From the NCBI GenBank assembly GCA_964036665.1, contig OZ038532.1:10744537-10808536 (forward strand): 64,000 bases of DNA. The letters are read 5' to 3'. The DNA comes from Gordius sp. MW1 (taxonomy: Eukaryota > Nematomorpha > Gordioida > Gordea > Gordiidae). A program made the translations under genes and the position numbers. This document shows positions 47,186-59,972 of the stretch, piece after piece (positions within the stretch are counted from its first letter, which is position 1; the number at the start of each line of letters is the position of its first letter). The notes beneath the pieces are model-generated. The model did not search any database. It was not told where the DNA came from and worked only from the letters and a program-made list of their open reading frames with translations.

Positions 47186-48997
47186 CATAGACTAGATAGA
47201 CTGCTCATTATACGTACACACGTACCGAAAAAGTGATGCCAATTTTACCGCCATCTTGAACATAAGAAGCAATCAACGTTATAATGGGATTCTACATATA
47301 TTCTCTATTTTTTACCTTCTATCTCACCCGGGGAGGGGGGGTGTTTTGCCCCCCCCCCCCCCAATTTTTTACCCTCTTTCTCAGCGGAGGATGGGGGGGG
47401 GCAAGGGGGTGTTTTGCCCCCCCCCCCCAATTTTTTACCCTCTTTCTGATGAGGGGGAGAGGGGGGGCAGGGGCCGGACAGGGGTGTTTTGCCCCCCCCC
47501 CCCTAATTTTTTACCCTCTTTCTGATGCGAGGGAGAGGGGGGGCAGAGGGGTGTTTTGCCCCCCCCCCTAATTTTTTATCCTCTTTCTAATGCGGGGGAG
47601 AGGGGGGGCCAGGGGTTGATTTGCCCCACCCCCCTTATTTTTTACCCTCTTTCTCACACAGGGGGAGGGGGGGGGGGGTGTTTTGCCCCCCCCCCTAATT
47701 TTTTACCCTCTATCTGATGCGGGGGAGAGGGGGATCAGGGGGGTGTTTTGCCCCCCCCCCTTATTTTTTACCCTCTTTCTGATGCGGATGAGAGGGGGGG
47801 CAGGGGGGTTTGCCCCCCCCCCCCTAATTTTTTACCCTCTTTCTGATGCGGGGGAGAGGGGGGTGGCAGGGGTTGTTTTGCCCCCCCCTTATTTTTTACC
47901 CTCTTTCTCACACAGGGGGGGGGGGGGGTGTTTTGCCCCCCCCCCTAATTTTTTACCCTCTTTCTGATGCGGGGGAGAGGGCGGGGTAGGGAGTGTTTTG
48001 CCCCCCCCCCCTTTATTTTTTACCCTCTTTCTCACCCAAGGGGTCAATTTTTTACCCTCTTTCTGATGCCGGGGAGAGAGGAGGGTGATTCGCCCCTCTT
48101 CTTATATTTTACCCTCTTTGTCACGCGGGGGGGGGGCGGAAAGCCCTTTTTAACCCTTTCATAATATTTTTGTGAATTTGTGCGGTCACAGTGGTGGCAA
48201 ATGTCATAATCAACATTTTCTATTGAATTTATTTTTTTTTGAAAATTGACTATCACCCCCCCCCCCCCCTCTTCCCGGCATCAGAAAGAGGGTAAAAATC
48301 AAGGGGGGGGGGCAAAACACTCCCCTGCCCCCCCTCTCCTCCGCATTAGAAAGAGGGTAAAAAATTAGGGGGGGGGGCAAAACACCCCCCTGCCCCCCCC
48401 CCTGTGTGAGAAAGAGGGTAAAAAATAAGGGGGGGGGGGGCAAAACACCCCATGCCCTCCCTCTCCCCCGCATCAGAAAGAGGATAAAAAATTAGGGGGG
48501 GAGGCAAAACCCCCCCCCCCCCCCCCTGTGTGAGAAAGAGGGGAAAAAATAAGGGGGGGCAAAACAACCCCTGCCCTCCCCCTCTCCCCCGCATCGCATC
48601 AGAAAGAGGGTAAAAAATTAGGGGGGGGGGGGCAAAACACCCCTCTGCCCCTCCCCCCCCCCATCTCCCCCGCATCAGAAAGAGGGTAAAAAATTAGGGG
48701 AGGAAAACACCCCTCCCCGGCTGCTGCCCCCCCTCTCCCCCTCATCAGAAAGAGGGTAAAAAATTGGGGGGAGGGCAAAACACCCCCTTGCCCCCCCCCC
48801 GCCCTATCCTCCGCTGAGAAAGAGGGTAAAAAATTAGGGGAGGGGCAAAACACCCCCCCTCCCCGGGTGAGATAGAAGGTTATAAATAGAGAATATATAT
48901 AGAATCCCATTATAACGTTGATTGCTTCTTATGTTCAAGATGGCGGTAAAATTGGCATCACTTTTTTAAAGGGAATGAGCAGTCTATCTAGTCTATG
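47186..48997. mobile_element. Foldback element with minisatellite arms, 8-bp target duplication
   Basis: It begins CATAGACTAGATAGACTGCT and ends with the exact inverse (24 bp perfect). After a short unlike stretch, about 85 bp of further match follow (TGATGCCAATTTTACCGCCA and onward). Inside are two opposing arrays of a 55-80 bp unit (TTTTTTACCCTCTTTCTGAT, GCGGGGGAGAGGG, TGTTTTGCCCC) around a loop at about 48160-48250. Flanks are GCCTCTAC at 47178-47185 and 48998-49005. The flanking repeat, uninterrupted, is seen at about 49560-49610, so the target site is known. There is no transposase. Layout matches foldback (FB-type) elements; 8-bp duplications occur in hAT and P superfamilies. Confidence 0.88.
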
Positions 48998-49005
48998 GCC
49001 TCTAC

Positions 49006-49728
49006 TGATATGGGTCCCTGTGCCCCTACAAGTGCCTATGCCTCTACTGATGTGGGTTCGAATCCCGGCGTGGGCAAATTCTTAATTGCTGGTTCGATAC
49101 CCGGAAAGGGCAAAATTTTTATATTTTTTTTACATTAAATTAATATTTTGTTCTTGTTAATACCATTGATTATATGACTTTTTGACCGTGTCCTGACTAC
49201 TGACCAATGAAAAAAATGACCATTGGCCAAATTGTGAATCGAATTTTTTTCGTTTTTGAATTGGTTTGGTATATTAGGTTAACATTGATAATTACCCTAC
49301 GCCCTTTCCTACAAGTGCCTATGCCTCTATTGATATGGGTCCCTGTGCCCCTACAAAAGCCTATGCCTCAATTAATATGGGTTCGAATCCCGGAGATGGC
49401 AAAATTTTTATTTTTTTATAAATTAAATTAATATTTTGTTTTTGTTAATACCATTGATATTATGACTTTTTGGCCGTGTTCTGGCTACTGACCATTGAAA
49501 AAAATCGAATTTTTTTCCGTTTTTGAATTGGAATATTAGGTTAACATTGATAATTACCCTATGCCCTCCCCTACAAGGGCCTATGCCTCTACCGATATGG
49601 GTACCTGTGTCCCTACAAAGGCTTATGCCTCTACTGATGTGGGTTCGAATCCCGGAGAGGGCAAAATTTTTTTTAATAAATGGAAAATTTGTATAATTAA
49701 TTAACTATCATTTTGCATTTAATACCCC
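49006..49728 (+). repeat. tRNA-derived dispersed repeat, several direct partial copies
   Basis: Two to three copies in forward order: GTGGGTTCGAATCCCGG, GGGCAAAATTTTT, AATTAATATTTTGTTCTTGT, GACTTTTTGACCGTG, TACTGACCAATG, GTATATTAGGTTAACATTGA, CCCTACAAGTGCCTATGCC. The last copy preserves the site that the foldback element hit in its neighbour. Confidence 0.7.
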
Positions 49729-50400
49729 CCTATAAGCATTCTCGCCCCTTCCCTCCTTTCTCGTCCATAAATTGCATAGCAAATATGCTATGTTTATACG
49801 GAGTAGAGATGAGTTTCGTTCCCCCTTCCCTTCCCCCCTTCCCCTTCCCACGAGGGCCGAAGGCCCTAGTTAGTTTATAATTTTCAATCCTTTTTATAGT
49901 TTTACTATTGTTTGTAAATGAAAAATAAAAAAAGATATGCATAATTAATTAAGCAAATTCTTTACAAAAGGTGATTTGAGCACCGAGTTAAAATAATATA
50001 TCTAAAGTAAATTTGCATGTGTTTTATTTAATATATATATCCAATAATAAAGTTTGTTAAAAGTACGGGCGTAAATGCATTGATAAATAGGTGTTATTTC
50101 AATGTTTTATGGTATTGCATTTTTCATTTTGATTAAGTTCTAATAAATTAACGTTTAATATATCTATATTAATATTATTTATCGTATATAGCGTTATAAG
50201 TATACGTAATAAATGAGTCAGGTATACCTCCTCAAATTTAGTGCATGATAGATTGAGGCCCATATTCATTTATGATTTAAATTTATAGTGTTCATCATGT
50301 ATCATTATACTTATATCAAAACAGTTTAATCTATATGGGTCTAAATAGTAACGATAGGTTTGTGATTAGTAAATCTTATTAATTAAGGTTAAATGATGTT
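49729..50400. other. Composite element head (inverted), then AT-rich 3' flank of the RBM gene
   Basis: 49729-49880 is the inverted head with CGAGGGCCGAAGGCCC. 49881-50400 is AT-rich and probably includes the 3' UTR of the RBM24-like gene on the minus strand. No other gene seen. Confidence 0.5.
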
Positions 50401-53400
50401 CTATGATGGGAAATTTATGTGGTTCGTTCGATGATGGTGTGCATTCATATGATTAGGATCGCTAGGACTTCTAAGAGCTCCATTTCCGATCCCCATATAA
50501 TTAGCTGAACCGTGCGATCCATTTATATATGTTCCAGGTGGTGGCGTAAGTAATAAGGAGCCACCACCATTACCATGCTGCAAGCTTGCTGCATTTCCCG
50601 AATTCATCAAATGTTCGCTCTCTATGGGATTTAAATGGTGAAGTCCGATACCAAGGTTGGTGGGACCTTCGTTCCCCATACTGTAAACTCCGTTAGGAGA
50701 CCCTAAAAAATTGATGGAATTGATTCCATTGAGATGCGCATAATCGTAAGGGATAACTAGATGATGGGAATTATGATTGGGAGCTGAATGTGGAGAATGT
50801 ATAAAATTAAGGCCATTTGGTGATAATGGTCCATTGGCACCATTGCCACTATGGCCATTAAGACGCGATGGATTAATCAAAGAACCAAGATTTCCTTGAT
50901 TGACTAATGCATTGATAAGTGACTGCTGGGGTTGTTGATGAGCACCTATTTGTTGGGAAAGAAGGGGGCTATAAGTGTTCGGTGATGTACTTAGGTAAGG
51001 AGATCCCAGCAATTGCGTAGATAACGGGTTGTATATTATTTGTTGTAGACTAATAAATTATTAATAAATAAATAAATGTATCCAATCATTTTAAGCAAAT
51101 TAAATTAACTTTAAGAATAAACTTAAGTAAATAAATAAAAATTTATTATAATTTTATATGTTTTAACATGTTTTATTATATAAATTGATATACCCATTTG
51201 GTACAGGAAATAGTCCAGTGTACAGGGTATTTAATGGAAGGTTGACACCTAAAATTAGAAGACATATGTATATAACGCTCTTTTCAATCAATATTTCATT
51301 GTCGCAGTAATTATAATAATATTTTAAATCGGAAGAACGATAAAAAGATATAAATTACAACGTTTTAAAGGCAATTGTATAAAATAGCTATATTTTATTT
51401 TATAGCTATAACTAAATTACATTAGTCAGATAGATTTAATTCTTGATAATTTTCTATTTACTAAACAAAAAAGTAAAATTTTATGCTACCTTAGCTCAAG
51501 TTATCTTCTCCAACTCATGCCAAATGCATATTATATAAATATAGCCTATGTATGACTCGAATCTAGCACGGGATGTCCGAGCCTGACGCGGCCCAAGCCC
51601 GTCCCCATCAAATTGGTCAATATTTAAGTTTAAAAATAATTTTAAATTAACCAAGCTTTATTTAATAAAAATACAACATTGGCACACAGTACATTAAAAA
51701 GAGTATATTAATTTGGTTTTCAAACACCAGTCCCTCCTCCCAGTCTATATTAATTTTAACAAGAGAAATCGACCGGCAAACTGTTTGCAAATTTTGGTCG
51801 AGTTTTTCGAGGTGAATAATATGTTTTATTTTTTATCTATACGTCAGGTTTTTAATATATATGCTGTAAAAGTTGCTAAAAAACGGCAATTTTGTTTTTC
51901 CAAAGATAACTTGCAAATTAATCGATAAAATTTTATTTGAATGAATTTTTTATTTCTTAGAATTAAACATGCTAATCTAAACTTACTTTAAATTCCCTGT
52001 TTTTAATTACTTGTTTTTAAAAATCATACAAATAGTCAATACTCAAAATAAATAATAATAAGCGTTTTTCACGCATCATTCATGCATACTTCATTTTTAA
52101 ACTTACTTTAAAATTAATTATCTTTAGAAATTGAGTGTGCTAATGTAATAGTAAAGGTTGAGGATTAAATTTAACTAAGAATTAATAATTTCATAGTTTA
52201 GTAAAGTGATTCATAAAATTTCCCTTTAGATGATCCTAACATAACTAACTTTATTGAAGCAAATGTAATTTGCATCGGCAAATTTGATATTATAAAATTC
52301 CGGCCTGACGAAGGATGGGCTTTTTGTTGAAATAAAATAAGGGCTTGGCCTGAACAGGCTTTAAATAGTCAAAACGGGCCTGGGCTAGCAAGTAATCTCA
52401 GGTCCGGCCAATAAAATTGTTTAAAATGTTTTTATTTTTGTATCTTATGAAGCGGAAATGGTGTGTTTTTTGTGATGTTTATCAGATTCTATGTATCCTT
52501 GATTTTTGCTAATTTATATCATTTTCCTCGTCATTAATTTATAGGATTTGTGATTTATAAATAAGTAAATCTCAAAGGTTTTATTTTTTAAATTATTATA
52601 ATCATTTATTCGTATGTGGGTTTTAAAAAAATGAATGCCGAAATTTTTTATTTTTTACTAAATAAAATTAACCTTGCATAGAGTTTCCAATTATGTATGA
52701 CATAAATGGTGTATTCAGTAACAAGAGGTAAAGGTGAAGTTTAAACAGCGGGTCGCATGTTGGAATAAATAAAAATCATTTTGATACTGATGTTTTTTAA
52801 CATGAGTATTATTCCAACATATAAATAAATGATTATTCTAATTTGACAAAAATTTGCATTTAAAAAGCAGCAAAACATAAAGGATTCTTTTAGGGACGCG
52901 TTCTGGCAGGGCCTGTCCTTTGTAAAAAATCGGCGGGCCCGGCTGGTATATTTTAATCTTAACATGTCGGAATGGGACTAGGTTTTTAAATTTTTTCATA
53001 CGTGGCCAATTAAGCTTAAAAAGCCCGTGCATATCTCTAGTTTAATCAATCGCCCTGGTTATCATATTTAGAAAGACCTTAGGAGGAATTGGGTCACATA
53101 ATTTATTCAATTTAAGTGTTATTTTTAAATCTTAACATTTAAGATATTATATTATTAATGCTTTTTATCAAAAAACTCATTGCAGACATGGGCGTAACCA
53201 GGTTTTGGATTAGGGGGGGGGGGGGCAAAAGCTGTTTAAGGTCAATTAGGGGGGGGGGGGGCAAAACATAATTTGTTTTAATTTTCAAGGGTTTTTGTAT
53301 TGAAAATTATTTTTTTGTCATTTAGGGGGGGGGGGGTATATTTATTAATCGCTTTTAAGCTTGATAAGCATGCTATTCTATTGTTACCAAATGTGAAATT

Positions 53401-55875
53401 ACACTATTTAATGTGTATATCCTTCTTAAATGTCAAATATCGTCGGAAAAATGAAGTTGAATAAGATCAATTTATGATGTTGTAAGGTTAAGCTGACAAT
53501 GCTAACTTTTGGAAGCTAATTATGTTTAAATTAACGTTATCTGCAGATGGCGTGAATAATCAAAAAAAAACATGATCCCAATTTTAAAACGCGAGAAAAG
53601 AATTGCTCCACCTTATTTTTAAAATCAATAAAATTAATAGTATGTTGGCAATTATTAAGAATTTTAATTTTAAGCGAGAAACCAAAAAAATGTGAGAAAA
53701 CTTTTACCAAATGCACATAAAAATTTTTAGTAAGGCACTTTGCAAAAAATTTTGACATACATTTTAATAACAAAATGAACCACAATTATGTTAAATAAAC
53801 CAATAGAAGGGATGATTCCCCAAACATGCAATATCATAATTTTATTATATTAGATTTAGTCTATCAGGGTCTTATGCAGGATCATAATTGGGCGAGGGTT
53901 TTTAGAATCATCTTATATATTATTTAAATTTTAAATGTAGAATCAAATAACAAATCAATAGCACACGCGTATCACAAAATGTCTAACAAGTTAAATGTTG
54001 ATAGTTTTGTATTTTTTAATGAAATTGTCCGATGATATAGATAGTAGTACTATGCGAAGAGACAGAGGAGAAAGTATTCGAAGAAGTCGAAAAGTAAACT
54101 AAGCGCTTAGCTAGAATAGTTTAAGATTAGCAATCAAAAACGGTACGGAGATTAATGGCATTCCATCGCTGACCATCTAAAGTATCCAAAAGTATACAAC
54201 CGAGGCTCGATGTTACATCAAGAGGTAGGTAAGTTGCGCAACATTTATGCCTGGATTTAAAAAAGATGGCTTAAATGGCGAAGTAGTAAGAAAATGTCAA
54301 TATCGTTGAAGAGCAAATCTTACAAATCCATCGTATGACCGGTGTTACTCTATGGAAGTGAAACATGGCCACTAAACGCAACAGAAAAAAGGTATTGCAG
54401 GCCAGGAAGATGAGAATGATGCGGTGGAGCTTGGGGTATACAAAGCTCGACCATATGACAAATGACTTTCTCGTGACAAAATGGGTTTTTAAACTATGGC
54501 GGACTAGATTAACGAAATCGATTAAGATAGTATGGACATTTACTAAAAAGGGAAACGAATGATGTATATCGAAAAGTACTGGACTTGTAAGTACCGAGAA
54601 AGAGAGGGAGAGAGGAAGAAGACGACCTCGTGCCAAGTGGAAAGGGCAAGTAGACAACAAAGCTACGAAACCTAAGAAAAGTAATCAAGACATGGCCCTT
54701 ACCCGATCAAGACGGAAGAAACTCATCAAGACAAAACCCACAACTGTGAGATCAAATACTTGAAAAAGGAAAAGATTGTAACAAGGAAATGTATCATAAA
54801 AAACCAAATCTTAAAAATATTTTTTTGTTCGGAAAAATTTGTCATCCATTACTTTTAATGATATATAATAATATAAAAAATAATATAACACACTTTTATA
54901 TTATCACGTATCATTTACTTTGCATTTGTCGTTAATTTTATAAATTTTATTTTAAAACAATATTGTTTCCCTAATCCTAATAGTTTACCACTTTTTAAAA
55001 GTAACATGAACTTATTTAGGAAATTGAAACACCTGCTTTTTTTGTCATTTCCCTGGACCAAGCAAGCCCAATGTTTTTTTTGTTTTAACAAAGCATCAAA
55101 AAACTTTTTAAGCCAAATTAAATTGATTTGCTATTATTAAGTGATAAAAAATTAGAATTACATTGACGAATGAATGTCATTAAAATAAGTTTTTATTGGA
55201 ACCATTTAAACACGTATAAATTTCAAGTATAAAAATTTAATTACAATATTAAAATTCCTTACTTTACGGTTTAAAATATATAACATTTTAAAATAATTGC
55301 TATTTTAAAATTAGGGATGAAATTGTATTTGTATCATGTATAATGTGTATTTTTGAAAAAATATAATTTTAATCAAAAATTATGTTATAGGTAGCGAAAC
55401 AAGAAAAGCTATATACTATTAGCTCTATAAAATTAATTTGGAAAAAATTGCTTGCAAAGGATTTGTTGGTTATCATGTCAAGTTTTTTGTTAATTTGTGA
55501 GGATATTAGCGCTGTCTATAGCCGTATAAATTATTATCACAGCGAGTTTTTTTCAAAAACTCATTTAGTTGGAAAAGTCTTATAACTATTTATAAGATCA
55601 AGTGTCCCAATTAAAGTTTTATTCTAATTTGTGGAGGGACCTTCCTCCTGCATAGGCCAATGTATGTTATAAAGTTAAGTGAGTTTCTTACCATTTAAGT
55701 TTGTTGCATTGCTAGCACCATTAGTAACACCGTTTAAATATAACGATCCGTAGATACTGTTAGATCTAGGTTTGGCCCCAATGTAAGCCAAGTTGACGTT
55801 AGCCTTACGTCCATCAATAATTGGGTTCGCTTCTTTCACCGCTCTCTCAGCCGATCCTCTCTCTGACATCGTCAC
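50401..55875 (-). CDS. RBM24/RBM38/SUP-12-like RNA-binding protein, last three exons
   Basis: Minus-strand exons 55875-55692, 51248-51194 and 51049-50401 join in frame (888 nt, 295 residues plus TAG). The first opens [12 protein letters not shown] and contains [20 protein letters not shown], the distinctive second half of the single RRM in the RBM24/RBM38/SUP-12 family, which binds GU-rich RNA and regulates splicing and mRNA stability. The first half of the RRM (RNP2 and most of RNP1) would lie in an upstream exon that I do not see before 64000. The small middle exon gives [17 protein letters not shown]; the last exon is a long Asn/Gly/Ser/His-rich tail. Phases (1, then 2) agree and donors are GTAAGA and GTATAT. 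The 4.4-kb intron holds a LINE fragment and G-rich repeats. Confidence 0.88.
51250..54039. other. Part of a large RBM intron, no exon
   Basis: AT-rich, with GCCCG-rich dispersed repeat pieces (about 51575-51610, 52300-52405, 52905-53035) and one CGTAACCAGG repeat with three long poly-G runs (53190-53335). Open frames there do not resemble proteins I know. Confidence 0.55.
54040..54770 (+). pseudogene. Degenerate LINE (RTE-like) reverse transcriptase 3' end
   Basis: Across all three plus frames one can read fragments typical of the C-terminal part of such LINEs: [11 protein letters not shown], then a block of the [15 protein letters not shown] kind, [16 protein letters not shown], and [16 protein letters not shown]. 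Several frameshifts and stops break them. It is an old insertion in the RBM intron, opposite to the direction of that gene. Confidence 0.7.
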
Positions 55876-56306
55876 CTTAATATAAAACGTCAGGCAAATC
55901 ATTATGTACTGTATTTTATTAAAATTAACAGACTTTACAAAACTATTGTATATAATTTGTAAAAATGATATAAAAAGTCGCAATTGACATATATAGTAAA
56001 ATTATTTCTTGAATTTTAAAATTTGCACCCAAAAATATTTTAAGAAAAACCAATATCCGGTTTATCTTAGTTAAACCTTATAAGTATTTTTTGATGTAGC
56101 ATTGAGGTCATTTGAAATAGTATTATGTTAATCGGTTAGCAGCCGATCAAATCATAAATTTTGCCATAAATTAAGAAATTTAACTGCTCCATTATAATCC
56201 TAAATGCACGCCATTCGATGCAGTGTAGTAGTATATTCAATAAATTGAGCTAAAAGCTCAGGCATATGTTGATAAAATTCAAAAAATTCAATCAATAACT
56301 ACTAAT
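54771..56306. other. AT-rich intron and upstream sequence of the RBM gene
   Basis: Only the RBM exon 55692-55875 is recognised. The RRM N-terminal exon is not found in 55876-56306. Confidence 0.5.
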
Positions 56307-56765
56307 AAACTCGGGCCTTCGGCCCTCGTGGGAAGGGGGAGAAGGGAAGGGGAGTAGGGGAAGGGAAGAGGGGAAGGGGGAACTCTTCCATACTCCGTAT
56401 AAACGTAGCATATTTGCTATGCAATTTATGGGCGAGAAAGGTGGGAAGGGGCGAGAATGCCTATAGGGGGTATTAGATGCAAAATAATTAGTTAATTAGT
56501 TATAGGCCCTTGTAGGGGAGGACATAGGGTAATTATCAATGTTAACCAATTCAAAACGAAAAAAAATTTCGATTTATTTGGCCAATGGTCATTTTTTTAT
56601 TGGTCAGTAGCCAGCGGACGGTCAAAAATTCATATTGTCATTGGTATTAACATGAACAAATATTAATTTAATTTAAAAAAATTAAAAAAAAAAATTTGTG
56701 CCCTCCTTGACTTGAAACCCACACCTCCAGTTCACAAGCCGGTGTAAGGTTGAGTTTGTGCGCTA
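56307..56765 (+). repeat. Composite dispersed element (truncated copy)
   Basis: Nearly identical to 57508-57960 over about 390 bp, from ACTCGGGCCTTCGGCC to CACACCTCCAGTTCACAAGCC, where it breaks inside the tRNA-like block. The following 56765-57230 is unrelated sequence with poly-C and poly-G runs. Confidence 0.7.
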
Positions 56766-57507
56766 ATTAGGAAATACGCTTATACACGTCAATCACGTTC
56801 TAATGACAGATACACTTTAAATTTTTACACACGTCAATTACGTTTACTTGACATCCCTATAATTCAGTTGCATATATAAATTTCCAGAAATGTTATGTCA
56901 GCTCGGGTGATAGCATTAACGTTCACGACAGTGACTTATGGCGTGAAGCCTAACCCTCCACTCCCTCTCTCTCCTTTATAATAAATTAATCGATAATGTG
57001 GGGACCTTTACTCCCCCACATGTTTCCTTTCTTTCTTCCTTCGCCATTAAAACGCACGCCTTAGCACAAACACACCATGTGACCCCCTTTACCACCTCCC
57101 CCCCCCCCGTTTCATCATGTGTGAATAACAAATACCCATGTGTGTGGGGGGGGGGGGTAAGTATTGTCTAACTAGATAAATAACAAACCATATCAGGAAA
57201 TGAAATAGTTTTATCTATAGATTGGGTTATGGGATAATTTTTTGCGAGGGTGTAGGCCTCATTTATTAGAATAATTGCTGAAAATTAATTTCTAAAGATT
57301 AAATATATAATATTGGATTAAATATAAACCTAACTTTACAACTTATTTTTTGTGCAATGGGCAATTATCAGAATTTAAAAATTAGGTTTTGAAATGATAT
57401 AACAATAGTGTGCCAACTGTTGCCTATAAATTACAAGATGCGCGAAATAAGGGTGGCGTTTATTTAAATTGTTTATCGGATTTTCTAGAATTCGTTTACT
57501 TAAAATA

Positions 57508-58271
57508 AACTCGGGCCTTCGGCCCTCGTAGGAAGGGGGAGAAGGGAAGGGGAGTAGGGGAAGGGAAGAGGGGAAGGGGGAACTCTTCTATACTCCGTAT
57601 AAACGTAGCATATTTGCTATGCAATTTATGGGCGAGAAAGGTGGGAAGGGGCGAGAATGCCTATAGGGGGTATTAGATGCAAAATAATTAGTTAATTAGT
57701 TATAGGCCCTTGTAGGGGAGGACATAGGGTAATTATCAATGTTAACCAATTCAAAAACGAAAAAAAATTTCGATTTATTTGGCCAATGGTCATTTTTTTA
57801 TTGGTCAGTAGCCAGCGGACGGTCAAAAATTCATATTATCATTGGTATTAACATGAACAAATATTAATTTAATTTAAAAAAATTAAAATAAAAAATTTGT
57901 CCCCTCCCTGACTTGAACCGCACACCTCCAGTTCACAAGCCTGCGCTATAACCACTATACCATGCTGGCTTTAAAATAGTAGAAGTTATTATGTTATTTA
58001 TATAAATGATGAAATAATAAAGTTGTGTTTTATGTTTAGAAAATCAATATATTTCGTCGGTCAGTAGCCAGCGGACGGTCAAAAAGTCATATTATCAATG
58101 GTATTAACAAAAACAAAATATTAATTTAATGTAAAAAAAAAATTAAAAAAAAAGTTTTTTTTAGTTTTAATAAAGGGCTAAATTTTTAAACTACCAGCCC
58201 GATTCGCTCGAAACTTTACCCGTAGGTGCCCAGGGCGGCCGGGGGTAAAATAACCTTTTCAGATTCCTAAA
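57508..58271 (+). mobile_element. Composite dispersed element with tRNA-like module (copy 2)
   Basis: The same order as 23839-24632: GGCCTTCGGCC hairpin head, G-rich repeats, CTATGCAATTTATGGGCGAG, hairpin-repeat segment, antisense tRNA-like block (57905-57968), a second hairpin-repeat segment, and an end near TTTTCAGATTCCTAAA. The tRNA block is the best preserved of the window. Confidence 0.65.
57900..57968 (-). repeat. tRNA-derived polymerase III promoter module
   Basis: On the minus strand: GCCAGCATGGTATAGTGGTT with box A TGGTATAGTGG (perfect to the consensus), an anticodon-like loop CTTGTGAA, then box B-like GGTTCAAGTCA. The anticodon and acceptor stems are imperfect, so it is a tRNA-His-like derivative driving a SINE-type repeat, not a tRNA gene. 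Confidence 0.6.
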
Positions 58272-59972
58272 AAGTTTGTAGATGGTTTATTGGAAATAAA
58301 GAAATGAGTATTTGAAAATTTACAAAGTCATGCTCTCTATACGATTTTTCGTTTCCCTCGGAAAAGCCATTAAATTCCAAGGTTGAGTAATTAAAGTAAG
58401 ATTAAGTTATTGGGCGAAGCGGGTACTCGAGAGTATGTTTTTGGGGGGGGGGCATTAATTAGGGTTAATAAATAACCTATCAAAATTAATTTTGGGATAA
58501 CAAATATTTTTTTTTAATTTGAAATGGTGCCTAACATTAAGAAATATTAAATTATTATTAAATAAAAAATATAATCCTCAAGGTTTATATGTAAACTATC
58601 AAATTGGCATAATGCGAGCATACTTACGAGCTTGGAAAGAATTTAGAGGCTTCCATTGGAGGCACCGGTTAAAATTTAAAAAAATCACTTTGCCCCTCCC
58701 AGGTATTGACCTACGCAAGTCCTGCATTAAGGATACATAAAATTAAAATTAAACTTTGTTACAAACATAATTATTTAAACTAATTTAAAACTCCTCGTTT
58801 CAAATCATCAAAAGCGAATAAAAAATAAGTTTAAAAACGGGTATATGTGCCAAAATTCAAAAATATTTAAAATTAGGCGTGTAACAAACATTATATTATA
58901 AAACATGACAATGTTAAGATTTTGCAGAATTGTTGGGAGAAAGTTTTTGTTGAATTTGAACAATTTTTAAAAAAATCAAAAATTTGGCCAATGGTCATTT
59001 TTTTCCATTGGTCAGTACCAACAGATACTCTATAAGTCAATGATAGCCAAAAAAACGAAAACAAAATTTTCGAATAACATTTTGGCCAATGGTCATTTTT
59101 TTCCATTGGTCATCAGCCAGGACACGGTAAAAGTGGATATAAATTCATAATAGTCAAAAAAAAACTAAAAAAAAATTTTCGAATCACATTTTGGCCAATG
59201 GTCATTTTTTTCCATTGGTCAGCAGCCAGCGGACGGCCAAAAAGTCATAATAGCAATGGTAGTAACAGGAACAATCATAATAGTCAAAAAAAACGAAAAA
59301 AAAAGTTTCGAATCACATTTTGGCCAATGGTCATTTTATTCCATGTGTCAGCAGCCAGCGGACGGCCAAAAAGGCATAATAGCAATGGTAGTAACAGGAA
59401 CAATCATAATAGTCAAAAAGAAACGAAAAAAAAATTTTCGAATCACATTTTGGCCAATGGTCATTTTATTCCATTGGTCAGCAGCCAGCGGACGGCCAAA
59501 AAGTCATAATAGCAATGGTAGTAACAGGAACAATCATAATAGTCAAAAAAAAAACGAAAAAAATAATTCCGATTCACATTTTGGCCAATGGTCATTTTTT
59601 CCATCGGTCAGTAGCCAGCGGACGGCTAAAATGTCATATTATCAATGGTATTAACAAGAACAAAATATTAATTTAATTAACAGGGACCCATATCAGTAGA
59701 GGCATAGGCCCTTGTAGTGGAGGGCACAGGGTAATTATCAATGGTAACCTATTCAAAAACGAACAAAAAATTTCGATTTATTTGGCCAATGGTAATTTTT
59801 TTCAATGGTCAGTAGCCTGCGGACGGTCAAAAAGTCGAATTATCAATGGTATTAACAATTAATTTAATTTAAAAAAGGCTGGCGCCAATAACTTGGTGGA
59901 CGACGGACGGACGACGGACGGACGACGGACGGACGACGCACAAAAAACGAGCCCATAAATTGCATAGCAATT
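58272..59972 (+). repeat. 1.7-kb repeat block, copy 1
   Basis: From AAGTTTGTAGATGGTTTATT to GCCCATAAATTGCATAGCAA. It contains a unique-looking 700-bp left part, a hairpin repeat array (58980-59640), the tRNA-derived segment and a (GACGGACG)n run. It recurs at 62337-63606 lacking the 421 bp equivalent to 59070-59490. The 73-codon frame at 58519 is shared by both copies, but I do not recognise it. Confidence 0.75.

Noticed and set aside
47256..48910. Gly/Pro/Phe-rich open frames
   Set aside because: They are translations of the G/C-tract minisatellite in the foldback arms, open in several frames on both strands.
53537..53785. Minus-strand hydrophobic frame in the RBM intron
   Set aside because: A/T-driven Phe/Lys/Leu composition with no recognisable motif.
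57900..57968. Functional tRNA-His gene
   Set aside because: The anticodon and acceptor stems do not pair properly, and the same block recurs within dispersed repeats.
58891..59654. Repeated frames with HFxxLVSSQ or ANGHF-type peptides
   Set aside because: They are direct by-products of the 130-bp repeat and recur in all arrays with frameshifts, with no sign of protein-level constraint.
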